Shown in pieces: positions 29,811-40,685 of a stretch of DNA of 64,000 bases. Under the pieces are notes generated by a model. It worked only from the letters and a program-made list of their open reading frames with translations, made no database searches and was not told the DNA's origin. The position numbers were made by a program, and so were the translations under genes. Every line of letters begins with the position of its first letter. Positions within the stretch are counted from its first letter, which is position 1. Location: the NCBI GenBank assembly GCA_016719855.1, contig JADJYH010000077.1, positions 62,001 through 126,000 on the forward strand. The letters are read 5' to 3'. This DNA comes from Saprospiraceae bacterium (GTDB taxonomy: Bacteria; Bacteroidota; Bacteroidia; Chitinophagales; Saprospiraceae).

Positions 29811-31571
29811 TTACAACGGATAAAACATCGGCACCAACATCAAAATTGCCACAAACAGCAGCACCGTCGCCAAGCTCCCCACCTTGAAAAAGTCCATAAA
29901 TTTGTAGCGCCCCGGCCCGTAAACCAAGATGCAGCTCGGCTCGAACGGCGTGATGAGCGACACCGACGCCCCCAACATCACCCCCAAAGCAAACGAGATG
30001 GGGTTGGCGCCGAGTGCCCCCGCCGATTCCAGCGCTACGGGCAGCACGACCAGCGCCGCCGCCGCATTGGACATGGGCTGTGTGAGCAGCATCGTGAGCA
30101 GCACGTATGCTGCCAGCACCGCCAAAGGCCCAAGGCCGCTGAACAGTGAGTTGATGTTTTCCGCCAGGAACTCGGCAGCGCCCGTCTTTTGCAGCGCCAC
30201 TCCAAACGACGACATGCCGCCGATGAGCACCAGCAGGTTCCACTCTATTTTTTCATAAGCTTCGTCCGGTTTTATGCACTTGAAAACCACGCACAGGAAG
30301 GCCGCCAGCATGAACGCTACCGAGAGCGGGATGACCTCCAAGGTGCCCAATAGTATTGCTCCAATGAAAAAACTGACCGACAGCGCTGAATTTCTGCTGC
30401 TTTTGCTAGGCTCGTAGTCGTGCTCTTGCAGCACGACGAAGTCGCTGAACGACTGCCGGAAGCGGATGGTATCTGCCTGACCTTGCACCAAGAGGCGGTC
30501 GCCCGGCTTGATTTCCGTTGCGCCAATCTTCTCGGAAAGCGTCTGCCCTTCCCGGTTGATGGCGATGACCGTGAGGCCAAAACGCCGCTTGAACTCAGCT
30601 TCTTTCACGGTCAGCCCCACAAAGTCGTTGGTGGGGAGGATGAGGATTTCGGCAATCTGGATGTCGTCGGAAACGAGGTCGTCGGTTGCTTTGGCATCGG
30701 CGAGGATGTCAATGCCGTTGGTATCTTTCACCTTCAAGAGTTCCTCCAAACTGCCTTCCACGAGCAAGATGTCCTTGGCTCGCACCACCGAGTCGGCGTC
30801 GGCGATGGAGTTGCGGCCGTCCCGGATGATGTTGAGAACCTGTAGCCCGATTTGGCTGATGACGGTCTGGCGGATTTTCCGGCCCACGAGGGCCGAGTTT
30901 TCTTTGACCAAAATCTCGGTAAAATACTGCTGCTGATTCAAGTCCTGAATCATATCCACCTCTTTGTAATCTGGCAGCAGCTTCATGCCAACCGTGGCGA
31001 GGAAGAGAATGCCAATGACACAAAGCACGATGCCGATGGGAGCGAAATCGAACATGCCGAAGGGTGGAAGACCGTTTTTTGCGAGGTAGGCGTTCACGGC
31101 CACATTGGTGGAGGTGCCGATAACCGTGCAGGTGCCGCCGAGGATGGAAGCAAATGCCACGGGCATCAGCAATTTAGACGGGCTGATTTTCAGCTTACGA
31201 GCCAGTCCGACCACCGGGGCTACGAACATGGCCGTCACCGTCGTATTGTTCATGAAAGCTGACAAGACGCTGACTGCAGCCATCAGGATAGCTGGAAGCG
31301 ACTTTTTCCTGCTTCGAGTCAAGGTAAAAAGCTTATGGCCGAGTAGGTCGAGCACCCCCGCCTTTTGCATCGCGGCGCCCACCACGAAGATGGAGGCGAG
31401 CATGATGATGAAATCGCTGCCGAACCCTGAAAATGCCTCGGTCGGGGTGAGGATGCCCAAGGAGGTAAGCACCAGTAGCAGCCCGATGGTGATGACGTCC
31501 ACGGAAATTTTGTCCGTGGCGAAGAGCACGACGGCGACAACGAGCAAGCCTAAGACCAGTGTAATTTCCAT
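29811..31571 (-). CDS. SLC13/DASS-family anion transporter with two TrkA-C domains
   Basis: 586 residues. It has an N-terminal membrane half (ITLVLGLLVVAVVLFATD, ... GGTCTVIGTSTNVAVNAYL), a central cytoplasmic pair of TrkA-C/RCK_C-like domains (about residues 200-380; ALVGRKIRQTVI, GDRLLVQGQADTI), and a second membrane half ending LLFVAILMLVPMFYPL. The duplicated SNT-type motif (GTSTN; LTQPMSNAAAAL) marks the ion-transporter superfamily. Likely substrate is sulfate or a dicarboxylate, with sodium; the sequence alone does not decide which. Confidence 0.88.
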   Translation of the reverse strand: MEITLVLGLLVVAVVLFATDKISVDVITIGLLLVLTSLGILTPTEAFSGFGSDFIIMLASIFVVGAAMQKAGVLDLLGHKLFTLTRSRKKSLPAILMAAVSVLSAFMNNTTVTAMFVAPVVGLARKLKISPSKLLMPVAFASILGGTCTVIGTSTNVAVNAYLAKNGLPPFGMFDFAPIGIVLCVIGILFLATVGMKLLPDYKEVDMIQDLNQQQYFTEILVKENSALVGRKIRQTVISQIGLQVLNIIRDGRNSIADADSVVRAKDILLVEGSLEELLKVKDTNGIDILADAKATDDLVSDDIQIAEILILPTNDFVGLTVKEAEFKRRFGLTVIAINREGQTLSEKIGATEIKPGDRLLVQGQADTIRFRQSFSDFVVLQEHDYEPSKSSRNSALSVSFFIGAILLGTLEVIPLSVAFMLAAFLCVVFKCIKPDEAYEKIEWNLLVLIGGMSSFGVALQKTGAAEFLAENINSLFSGLGPLAVLAAYVLLTMLLTQPMSNAAAALVVLPVALESAGALGANPISFALGVMLGASVSLITPFEPSCILVYGPGRYKFMDFFKVGSLATVLLFVAILMLVPMFYPL

Positions 31572-31643
31572 CGGCAGGTGTGGTTTTAGGCAAAGGTATA
31601 AAAATGGCGTAGCGCAAAACGCTAGAACCTATTTCAGCTTCGG

Positions 31644-31670
31644 TTTGGACGGTTTCACCGACTATATTTG
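31644..31670 (+). promoter_or_regulatory. Promoter of the lipoprotein-LytS-LytTR unit
   Basis: TTTG at 31644-31647 and TATATTTG at 31663-31670 (TAnnTTTG), 15-base spacer, about 85 bases before the lipoprotein ATG. Confidence 0.45.
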
Positions 31671-31754
31671 CCGATGCCGCCGGATTGCGCCAGCTTTGTT
31701 CCATCAACCGAAAGCATAATTTGGGTTGAACTTCACAATTAAAAACCTGACGAC

Positions 31755-32395
31755 ATGAAAAAGAGCCTAAAATTCGCAACCATCGCCCTTGCGGGCTTGC
31801 TGGTTATTTTGCTGAACGGGTGCATCCCGTCCATTTATCCACTTTACACGGCGGACAAATTGGTGATGCTCAGTGGCCTACCTGGCAAATGGCAACAGGA
31901 TAAAGGCCAAGTGCCCCAAAACGGAGACACGAAAAAACCAGAAACTTGGACTTTCAGGCAGGGTGACGACAAGAACTACCTACTGGTTCACGAAGATGAA
32001 GACGGCTATGTTGCCGCATTCGATGTGCATGTCGTGAAGTTGGGGAGCCATTATTTCATGGATTTTTACCCAGGGGACATGCCCGATGAAAAAAATCTGG
32101 CGGCATGCTCGACAACTTTGACAGGCTCAACAGTTTCATGAAGCTCCACTTGCTTGCCGTACATACTTTTGCCAAAGTGGAAATGACGGGCAATGTCCTG
32201 AAAATCAGTATGTTCGACCCGGATTTCCTGAAGCACTTGATAGAAGGCCAGCAAATCCGAATCAAGCACGAGAAAACGGAGGGCGGGTACGTTTTGACGG
32301 CGTCTTCAGAAGATTTGCAGAAATTTGCGGAGAAATATGCCACGGAAAAAGAGGCATTTCTCGACGACCCCGTGGTGCTGAACTTGAAGAAGTAA
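31755..32395 (+). CDS. Lipoprotein of unknown function (one frame change)
   Basis: About 213 residues after joining. The signal peptide FATIALAGLLVILLNGC ends in a lipobox Cys. No domain is recognised. The frame changes near 32100: adding a G gives NLAGMLDNFDRLNSFMKLHLLAVHTFAKVEM, continuous with both sides. The C-terminal part (YVLTASSEDLQKFAEKYA) is polar and helical. It ends 4 bases before the histidine kinase gene, so it is probably co-transcribed with the two-component pair and may be a sensor accessory or a target. Confidence 0.65.
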
Positions 32396-32399
32396 AACG

Positions 32400-33452
32400 A
32401 TGCCAGTAATCAACTTGACAATGAAAATTGCCCGGAACCGCATATTGCTACATGTGCTGTTCTGGGTACTCTCTTTTTATGTGTTGATGCGGCTTTTTGC
32501 CTATTCGGATGAGGTGACTACCGTGGACATTATTTATACCTTCCTGTTTCATTTTAGCATTTGGTTGGCCGTATATGTTAATTTATTCGGGCTAATTCCT
32601 GCCTATTTAAAGACCAGAAAATATGGGCTATATTTTTTGTTGCTCATCATAATCACCGTTTTGTCAATTGGGCTTAACTTATTGACGTTCAATTATTTAT
32701 CCGACCTGCTATTTCCAGGTTATTATTTTATCGCCTATTATGGGTTTTGGGAAATATCAGAGTTTATCATTGCCTATATTGTCATCACTTCTTTGATAAA
32801 ACTATCAAAAGGCTGGTTCCGATATTGGGAAATGCAGGATAAACTGGGCCGCTTGGAACGGGAGAAATCCACCGCAGAACTGAGCGCCCTGAAATCGCAG
32901 GTGAACCCCCATTTCCTGTTCAACAGCCTCAACAATTTATACTCGCTCCCACTCGACAAGGATGAGCGCACACCGGGCATCATCCTCCGCCTCTCGCAGA
33001 CCATGCGCTACCTGCTGTACGAATCCAACGCCAACTTTGTGCCGCTGGAAAAGGAAATCGAGCACCTGACGAATTACGTGGAAATGCAACGGCTCCGGGT
33101 GGGAGAGAAAGCGAAAATCAGCTTCGAAGTGACGGGCAATTCCACCGAAAAACAAGTGGCTCCGCTGCTATTCCTCCCGCTGGTCGAGAACGGCTTCAAG
33201 CATGGCATCAAGGGCGAAACCGATGGCGCATTTATCAAAATACTGTTGCAAATCCTTGACAATCAATTGGTTTTCAAAACGGAAAACAACAAGGGAACCG
33301 TGGACGACGTGGAAAAAGGCCAGTACAGCGGGGGCGTCGGCCTGCAAAACCTGCGGCGTCGGCTCGACCTGCTCTACCCCGGCAAGCACCACCTCGAAAT
33401 CACGGACGGAATCGCTACTTTCACCGCTGTGCTTAAAATTGACCTCGCATGA
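32400..33452 (+). CDS. LytS/YehU-type sensor histidine kinase
   Basis: 350 residues. Four predicted membrane segments in residues ~10-150 (LLHVLFWVLSFYVLMRLF, ... LYFLLLIIITVLSIGLNLL) are followed by a coiled linker and the His_kinase domain AELSALKSQVNPHFLFNSLNNLYSLPL, whose His in NPHFLFNSLN is phosphorylated. The ATPase domain begins LFLPLVENGFKHGI (N-box) with VGLQNLRRRLDLLYPG (G-box). Its stop overlaps the response regulator start by 4 bases (ATGA). The signal is unknown; no periplasmic sensor domain is evident. Confidence 0.9.
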   Translation: MPVINLTMKIARNRILLHVLFWVLSFYVLMRLFAYSDEVTTVDIIYTFLFHFSIWLAVYVNLFGLIPAYLKTRKYGLYFLLLIIITVLSIGLNLLTFNYLSDLLFPGYYFIAYYGFWEISEFIIAYIVITSLIKLSKGWFRYWEMQDKLGRLEREKSTAELSALKSQVNPHFLFNSLNNLYSLPLDKDERTPGIILRLSQTMRYLLYESNANFVPLEKEIEHLTNYVEMQRLRVGEKAKISFEVTGNSTEKQVAPLLFLPLVENGFKHGIKGETDGAFIKILLQILDNQLVFKTENNKGTVDDVEKGQYSGGVGLQNLRRRLDLLYPGKHHLEITDGIATFTAVLKIDLA

Positions 33453-34147
33453 AACTACGTTGCATCGCCGTGGATGACGAGCCACTTTCGCTCAAAATCA
33501 TCGAAAAATACGCCGCCGACCTGCCCCAACTCGACTTGCTGGCCACCTGTGGCAAAGCCTTCGAGGCGATGGAGGAACTGCGCCGCCGCCCCATTGATTT
33601 GATGTTCCTCGACATCAACATGCCCAAGTTGTCGGGCATCAGCCTGCTGAAGTCGCTGGAAAAGCAGCCGCTGGTCATTTTCACCACGGCCTACCCGGAA
33701 TATGCCGTGGAGGGCTTCGAACTAGAGGCCGTGGATTATCTGCTGAAACCCTTTTCGCTGGAGCGTTTCATCAAGGCGGTGAACCGGGCGGCAGACAGGC
33801 TGGCCACTTCCGCCACACCAACGCCACCTCGCCCGGAATTCCTCATGGTGAAGGCCGACAAAAAATTGTACAAGGTTGATTTTCAAGACATTAGCTACCT
33901 TGAAGCCTATGGTGATTACGTGAAGATTTTCACCAAAGACAAGATGCTGCTCACCAAAGAACGCCTCAACACGGTGGAGCAACAATTGCCTCCAGTGCAG
34001 TTTTTCCGCATCCACCGCTCGTACATCGTTGCCTTGTCTGCCATTGAATTTATCGAAGGAAACACGGTGAAAGTGGGCAAAGAAAAACTGCCCATCAGCG
34101 AGAATTTGAAGGAGGCACTGATTGACAGCTTGAAAAAGCGTTCCTAA
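33449..34147 (+). CDS. LytTR-family response regulator
   Basis: 232 residues. The receiver domain has AVDDEPLS (acidic pocket), LMFLDINMP (phospho-Asp) and LLKPFS (Lys). The C-terminal LytTR DNA-binding domain begins DFQDISYLEAYGDYVKIFT and includes FFRIHRSYIVAL. It pairs with the kinase whose gene it overlaps. Targets are unknown; the next gene has its own promoter. Confidence 0.92.
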   Translation: MKLRCIAVDDEPLSLKIIEKYAADLPQLDLLATCGKAFEAMEELRRRPIDLMFLDINMPKLSGISLLKSLEKQPLVIFTTAYPEYAVEGFELEAVDYLLKPFSLERFIKAVNRAADRLATSATPTPPRPEFLMVKADKKLYKVDFQDISYLEAYGDYVKIFTKDKMLLTKERLNTVEQQLPPVQFFRIHRSYIVALSAIEFIEGNTVKVGKEKLPISENLKEALIDSLKKRS

Positions 34148-34166
34148 CAGGCCCGCCGACAAGTGC

Positions 34167-34174
34167 TATATTTG
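34167..34174 (+). promoter_or_regulatory. -7 element upstream of the CotH-like gene
   Basis: TATATTTG matches TAnnTTTG about 100 bases before the ATG at 34274. No -33 element is clear. Confidence 0.4.
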
Positions 34175-34273
34175 CGAAAACAGGATAATCCTCCATACGG
34201 GACAAATTTAGACTAGAGCCACAGCCGCACCTCTAAAGTCGTCCACTTATTCCTGCAAAACTGAAAAGAAATT

Positions 34274-36565
34274 ATGAAATGGAATTTCCTGGTCTGCTTG
34301 CTTTTACCACTGGCCCTTTTTTCCCAAACGCCTTTCCCTGCCTTGCCGCCCGTTTTTCAAGATGACCTGATACCACGGATGGACATCAACTTGCCGCCTG
34401 ATTCGCTCGCCCTGATGCTGGTTCCCGGCAGTGAATACCATTGGCACGCCAGTTTTATTTTCAACAATGGCCAAATCAAGGATACGTTGGAAAACGTCGG
34501 GGTGAAAATCCGGGGCAACACCTCCGTTGGCGCAGCCAAAAAATCCTTTCGGGTGTCGTTCAACACGTATGAACCGGGCCGAAAATGGTACGACCTGGAA
34601 AAACTCAACCTCAACGGCAGCCACAACGACCCGGTGGTGGCTCGTGCCAAAATCAGTTGGGATTTGCTGCGCTGGATGGGCATACCCAGGCCCGAGATCC
34701 AACCACGTAAAACTCTACGTCAACGGTAACTATTTCGGCCTGTACATCAATGTGGAGCACGTGGACGAGGAGTTTGTCCAACTGCGGTACGGCAACAACG
34801 ACGGCAACCTTTACAAATGTCTTTGGCCTGCCGACCTGGCCTACAAAGGCGGCGACCCCGACCTTTACAAACAGGAATATGGAGGCCGCCGGGCCTACGA
34901 GCTGGTCACCAATGAAATCAACGACGACTACACCGACCTTGCCCATTTCATTGATGTGCTCAACAACACGCCCATCGCCGACCTGCCCTGCGAACTGGAG
35001 AAAGTATTCAACGTGGACAGCTACTTGAAGGCCATTGCCTTTGACATCCTCGATGGCAACTGGGACGGCCCCATTTACAACAAGAACAATTTTTACCTCT
35101 ACCACAACCTGGCGACCGACAAGTTCGAGTACATCCCTTACGACCTCGACAACACCCTCGGCATTGACTGGTTGAGCGTGGACTGGGTCACCCGCAACAT
35201 CTATACTTGGGCGCCCAGCACGGAGCCACGGCCAATTTACAAGCGGTTGATCGCCGTGCCGGAATACAAGGACCGGTTCAGTTTTTACATGAACGGCTAC
35301 CTGCAAACGGTCTTTCATCCCGACTCCATTTTTCCCTATTTGGACAACTTGAAGGCGCTGATTTCCGACGCTGCGCAAATCGACCCCTACCGCCCGCTCG
35401 ACTACGGATTTAGCTTCGATGATTTTGAAGACGGCTGGGACAGCGCCCTGCCTTGGTTCCAAACCCCGACGGGCGTCAAACCCTTCATCCAAGGCCGTTG
35501 GCAAACGGCCAGTCAGCAATTGTTGATGGGGGATATTTCGCCCATCATCCACCAGGTCAGCCATGCTTTTTGGCCGTCGGCGATGGGCCTCCAAATCAAT
35601 GCCTCGGCCACCGACGACAACCTCACCGCTGGCATGGAGGTCTGCTACCGCTGGAACGGACAGACCCAAACCTGCCTCGACCTCTTCGACGATGGCCAAC
35701 ATGCCGATGGTGCCGCTGGCGACGGCGGTTATGGCAACAGCCTCGATTTTGCAGGGCAAACAGGAGAGTTTGAGTACTTCGTGCGGGCGACCGATAACGT
35801 CGGGCAGCAAAGCCGCCAGCCCATTTGTGATTGGAGAACAGTGTATGTTGGAGATGCCGTGGCGCCGCTCGTCCTCAATGAATTCATGGCCAGCAATTCC
35901 GGCACCTACCCCGATGGCGCTGGCGAATTTGAGGACTGGATTGAGGTTTACAACCCAAGCAATGCCCCGTTGTCCCTCAAAGACTTCTACCTCACGGACA
36001 ATGAAGACCTGCCCGGCAAGTGGAAAATGCCGAACGTTTACATCCCAACCCAAGGCTACACTGTTTTTTGGGCAGACAGCGATGAGTCGCAGGGCAGCTT
36101 GCACACCAATTTCAAGCTAAGTGCCGAAGGCGAATACTTGGCTATTCATGAAAAAAGGGGCGATGGCTTCACGTTGGTGGACAGCTATACTTTTGGAGAA
36201 CAAGCCCCGACCAAGTCACGGGCCGCCTGCCCAACGGCACTGGTGATTTCCAGCAAGTGTCTCCGACGCCCGGCGCAAACAACCAGCCATTTACGCCAGT
36301 TCGGGAGATCGGCTTCGATGATTTTGACATCAGAATCTCGCCAAATCCAGCGGCTAACCAATTGAGCATCACCGTCGAATCGGAAGTAGAAAACATCTCG
36401 GAACTGGAACTGTTGGACGCAAGCGGCAAACTGCATTTTTACAAAACAGGCATGCAAAGTCCGGCAATCAAGTTGGAGATTGAACCGACGCTATCTGGCT
36501 TGTATTTTTTGAAAATAAAAACCTCGGCGGGTCGGGTGGTATGGAAGCGGGTAGTGCTGTTGTAG
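34274..36565 (+). CDS. CotH-kinase-like, lamin-tail-domain, T9SS-sorted secreted protein (two frame changes)
   Basis: About 763 residues after joining. Signal peptide (FLVCLLLPLALFSQ). The CotH-like domain covers roughly residues 30-400: VKIRGNTSVGAAKKSF, YVNGNYFGLYINVEHVDEEF, and the metal/ATP motif YIPYDLDNTLGIDW. A lamin-tail domain (LNEFMASNSG...FEDWIEVYNPS) lies at ~530-640. A C-terminal T9SS sorting tail follows (ISPNPAANQLSI...SGLYFLKI). Frame changes occur at ~34698-34702 and at the C-run 36205-36208; joined, both read through smoothly (RLPNGTGDFQQVSPTPGANN). CotH enzymes phosphorylate secreted or spore-coat proteins; here the target is unknown. Confidence 0.82.
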
Positions 36566-36653
36566 GCGATTATTCCATGCAACAATCTCAAGTCGGCCTT
36601 GTCATTTTCTCAAACAAAGACAGCAAATCAAAGCAAACGAAAAATTCATCATC

Positions 36654-37528
36654 ATGATAAAAAAATTCCTCCTCCCCGCCTTTCTCCTTCTTCATTTTTC
36701 CACACAAGCTCAAACCGTCAAAGACGAGCAAGCCGCCGTCATCGCCACCATCCAGCGTATGTTCGATGCGATGCGGGCGGGCGACAGCACCCTGCTCCGC
36801 TCTACTTTCGACCCATCGGCGAGGATGCAAACGGCCATCACTAACAAAGAAGGAAAGCCAATGCTGCTCGACGAAACGGTCGGCGAGTTCGCCAAGGCCG
36901 TCGGCACACCGCATACCGAGGTCTGGGACGAGCGAATCTGGCACTACGACGTGCGGGTGGATGGTCGCCTTGCCACCGCTTGGACGGACTACACTTTTTA
37001 TTTGGATGAAAAAATGCTGCATTGTGGCGTCAACGCCTTCCAACTTTTCAAAGGTGAAAACGGCTGGAAAATCACGCAAATCACCGACACCCGCCGCAAG
37101 ACCGATTGCCAAACCGAGGCCAACCCCGACCTTGCCGCCATCCACAAACTCATGGACGCCTGGCACCACGCCGCCGCCGTAGCCGACGAGGACACGTTCT
37201 TCGGGAGCATGACGCCCGACGGCATCTACCTCGGCACCGACGCCAGCGAGCGCTGGCTGCGTGACGAGATGAAGGAGTGGTCGAAAAGTATTTTGCGAAG
37301 GAAAGCGCATGGGCGTTCACGGCACACGACCGTCAGGTTTATTTTTCAGCCAACGGCCAAATGGCGTGGTTCGAGGAATTGCTGGACACTTGGATGGGGC
37401 CTTGCCGTGGCAGCGGGGTGCTGCAAAAGACCAATGAAGGCTGGAAAATCCACCACTACAACCTCGCCGTGGCAGTGTCGAACGACGTGGTGAACGACTA
37501 CATCAAATTGTTGCCGAAGAAAAAATAG
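36654..37528 (+). CDS. Secreted protein with two NTF2-like (SnoaL/DUF4440) domains (one frame change)
   Basis: About 291 residues. Signal peptide KKFLLPAFLLLHFSTQAQT. Residues ~20-145 form one NTF2-like domain (AAVIATIQRMFDAMRAGDS) and ~150-285 a second (AAIHKLMDAWHHAAAVADEDTFF, then YLGTDASERW). A missing A in the run at 37284-37287 shifts the frame; joined it reads EWSKKYFAKESAWAFTAHDR and ends at 37528. These domains bind small hydrophobic ligands or act as cyclases or isomerases. No catalytic residues can be assigned. Confidence 0.75.
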
Positions 37529-37717
37529 GAGTTCGATTTGTGTGGATGGTTTGACGAGAAACGTCGTTGGGTTTGTGGCGAGCCTACCGACGTTTTTTTA
37601 TGGATGACATTCCTCAAACCTCAATTTTCCGCTTTGAAACTTCCAGCCACTTCGCTATCTTACGGCCATTTCCATCCCGAAATAAAACTTTCTAAAAAAC
37701 ACTTCAACCACTCCACC

Positions 37718-38173
37718 ATGGCTACCTTCAACATCACCGTCAACGGAAAAAAACAACGGGTCGAAGCTGACTCCGATACCCCACTGCTTTGGGTGCTGCG
37801 TGACAACCTCGGACTTTACGGCACGAAATACGGCTGCGGCATCGCCGAGTGCGGCTCCTGCACCATCCACTACAACGGCAACCCGATGCGCTCCTGCGCC
37901 ATGTCCATCAGCGACGTGGGCGAGGCCGCCATCACTACCATCGAGGGCTTGTCGGAGAACATCAACCACCCCGTGCTACAAGCTTGGCGGGAGCACGATG
38001 TGCCACAATGCGGCTACTGCCAGGCCGGCCAAATCATGACCGCAGCCGCCCTGCTCGCCGAAACGCCCAACCCCGACGATGAAGAAATCGAAGCGGCCAT
38101 GTACTCGAATATCTGCCGCTGCGGAACGTACAACAAAATCATGGCGGCGGTGAAAACAGCTGCCGGGAAGTAG
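37718..38173 (+). CDS. Molybdenum hydroxylase [2Fe-2S] subunit (IorA/CoxS type)
   Basis: 151 residues, typical of the small iron-sulfur subunit. The N-terminal plant-ferredoxin-like cluster site is GCGIAECGSC...RSC; the second, helical cluster site is QCGYCQAGQIM...NICRCGTY. It passes electrons from the molybdopterin subunit encoded just downstream. The ATG at 37718 (MATFNITVNG) is the family start; longer in-frame extensions upstream have no family sequence. An unusual nested palindrome separates it from its partner. Confidence 0.93.
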   Translation: MATFNITVNGKKQRVEADSDTPLLWVLRDNLGLYGTKYGCGIAECGSCTIHYNGNPMRSCAMSISDVGEAAITTIEGLSENINHPVLQAWREHDVPQCGYCQAGQIMTAAALLAETPNPDDEEIEAAMYSNICRCGTYNKIMAAVKTAAGK

Positions 38174-38175
38174 CG

Positions 38176-38300
38176 AAGGATTGGAAAGCCCGACCCAAAG
38201 GGAGGGATTTCTAAGCCTGAGCGTCAGCAAGGCTTTTCATTCCAAAAGTAATGGTCGTTCAGGCTTAGAAATCACTCGTTTCTCGGGCTTTCCAATCCTT
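38176..38300. repeat. Nested double inverted repeat between the two hydroxylase genes
   Basis: Outer arms AAGGATTGGAAAGCCCGA (38176-38193) and 38283-38300 are perfect 18-bp complements. Inner arms GATTTCTAAGCCTGA (38206-38220) and 38259-38273 are perfect 15-bp complements. Together they allow a large stem-loop in the dicistronic mRNA. There is no T-run, so a plain terminator is unlikely. Confidence 0.75.
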
Positions 38301-38324
38301 CCGGCTAAAAAAATCTCATCAAAA

Positions 38325-40464
38325 ATGACAACCACCAACCTTTCCCATACCCGCCGCAATTTCATCAAAATCACCGCCACCGTTGGCGGTGGCTTCATGC
38401 TTGGTTTCTCGTGGCTCAAGCCTTACGGCGAAGCTGGAGGTGCCGACATTGTAACTGATTTCATCGAACTCAACGGCTACCTGAAAATAGCGCCCGATGG
38501 CAAAGTCACCATTCAGTCCCCGAACCCGGAGGTGGGGCAAAACGTGAAAACCTCCATGCCCATGATTGTGGCGGAGGAACTGGGCGTAAACTGGAAGGAC
38601 GTCATCGTGGAGCAGGCCCCGCTCAATACCGTCGTGTTCAAGCGGCAGGTGGCGGGGGGCAGCCAGTCCATCCGGCAGACCTGGACAACCCTGCGCACGG
38701 CGGGCGCCACCGCCCGCCACATGCTCACACAGGCTGCTGCGCAACAGTGGGGCGTTGACCCGTCGGAATGCACCGCCGCCGACAGCATGGTGCGGCACAC
38801 CAGCGGCAAAACGGCCAGCTACGGCAGCCTTGCGGCCTTGGCTGCCACCCTCACGCCGCCCGAACCGGAACAAGTAAAACTGAAAGACCCCTCCGAGTTC
38901 ACGCTCATTGGCACCAGCCAAATCAACGTGGACATGGAGGACATCCTCACAGGCAAGCCCATTTTCGGCATGGACCAAAATCGGCCCGGCATGATGTACT
39001 CAACGGCATTGCGCCCACCAGCTTTTGGCCAAAAACTGAAATCTTTTGATGACAAAGCAGCCAAAGCAGTCAATGGCGTGAAGCAGGTTTTCCGCTTCGG
39101 CGGGGACAAAATTGCCGTGGTGGCCACCTCCACTTGGGCAGCCATCAAGGGCAAAAAAGCTTTGCAAGCACAGTGGGAAGACGACGGTACGCTCGAAAGC
39201 ACCGCTTCGCAAAACGAGGCCATGCGCAAAAAACTCGACGAGCCAGCAGCCCAGCCCAAACGCAATGACGGCGATGTGAAGGCAGCATTTGCCGATGCCG
39301 ACAAGGTCATCGAGCGGGTGTACGAAGCGCCGTATTTGCCGCACAACCCGATGGAGCCGGGCAATTTCTTCGCCAACGTGACGGCGGACAAGGTGGAACT
39401 TTCAGGTCCGGCGCAAGCACCGGAGCGCTTCTCGCAAAGAGGTTTCCGACCTGCTGAAACGGGACGAAAGCACCATCTCCATCGGCCTCACCCGCATAGG
39501 CGGCGGCTTCGGACGGCGCTTGCGGGGCGACTTCGTGCTGGAAGCTGCGGAGATTTCGAGCCTTGCGCAAGTGCCAGTGATGCACGTTTACACCCGTGAG
39601 GACGACATGACGGCGGGTATTTATCGCCCTGCTTGTCAGTACAAGTTCCGGGCAGCCATCAAGAACGGGAAGCTGACGGCCTACCACCTCACCGGGGCGG
39701 GCATGAGCATGGACAACACCGTGCGGGAGAACTTCTTCCCCGCAGGGGCCATCGAAAACTGCCTGATGGAATCGCATAACATACCGAGCAAGGTGACCAT
39801 CGGGCCGTGGCGGGCGCCCGTGACCAATTTCCTCGCCGCTGCCGAGCAGAGCTTCCTCGATGAAGTGGCCGAGGCGCTTAGGCAAGACGCCGTGCAGTTC
39901 CGCCTCGACCTGTACGAGCGGGCGAAGACCAACCCGGTCGGCAAGTTCGACTACGACGTGGAAAAGTCCGTGGGGGTGATAAAACTGGCGGCGGAGAAGG
40001 CCAATTGGGGCAAGGCTCCGGCAGGCACATACCAAGGTTTTAGCGCCTATTTCTCACACAATTCTTACGTTGCGGAGGTGGCCGAGGTGCAAATAGACGC
40101 TCGAAAGCCCGTGGTGAAGCGGGTCGTTTGCGCCGTGGACTGCGGCATCGTCATCAACCCCGTGGCCGCCATCAACCAAGCGGAGGGCGGCGTGATTGAT
40201 GGCATCGGCCATGCGATGTACGGCGACTTCAGCTTCGAGAACGGCAAACCGCAGCAGGATAATTTCGACAAGTTCCGCCTGATACGCATGGGCGAGCAGC
40301 CCGCCGTGGAGGTGCATTTCGTGAAGAGCAACAACGACCCGACCGGCCTCGGCGAGCCGACACTACCACCTGCGGGGGGCGCTGTGGCGAATGCGTTTTA
40401 CAAGGCGACGGGGCAGCGGGTGTATGTGCAGCCGTTTGTGAAGGGGGTGAAGGGGTTGGGGTGA
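38325..40464 (+). CDS. Molybdopterin-binding subunit of an IorB/xanthine-dehydrogenase-type hydroxylase (one frame change)
   Basis: About 712 residues after joining. The N-terminus is a Tat signal, HTRRNFIKITATVGGGFMLG, so the folded complex is exported. Motifs of the aldehyde oxidase/xanthine dehydrogenase large subunit, IorB branch: PEVGQNVKTSMPMIVAEEL, VAGGSQSIRQTW, and GRRLRGDFVLEAAEIS. Near the end are GLGEPTLPPAGGAVANAFYKATG, with the glutamate expected to act in catalysis. One extra base near 39425-39432 separates the two frames; joined it reads APERSRKEVSDLLKRDE. With the [2Fe-2S] subunit it should hydroxylate an N-heterocycle or aldehyde; the substrate is unknown. Confidence 0.87.
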
Positions 40465-40549
40465 GCAGGCCGCAAGTTGCGTTGCGCTAAACTGGCGACA
40501 ACTGGGTAATGACGGAATAGCTATTTCTTGCAAGGCTGTTGTAAAAAAA

Positions 40550-40588
40550 ATAAAAGTTTCTACATTTGGAAACTTTTATTTATCTTTG
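40550..40588 (+). promoter_or_regulatory. Promoter with overlapping operator palindrome of the toxin-antitoxin module
   Basis: ATAAAAGTTTC (40550-40560) and GAAACTTTTAT (40569-40579) are a perfect 11-bp inverted repeat with an 8-base spacer, immediately followed by TATCTTTG (40581-40588), a -7 TAnnTTTG element. A TTTC about 20 bases upstream of it could be the -33. This is the layout expected for autorepression by the antitoxin. It might instead end the hydroxylase transcript. Confidence 0.6.
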
Positions 40589-40685
40589 TGGCAGTATCGA
40601 ATTAATTACAATCAAAAATCTAAAATGAAATCGAAAATGAAAATCAAATTTCAATTCGTAAAAAAAAGACAATTCATTTTTAATT

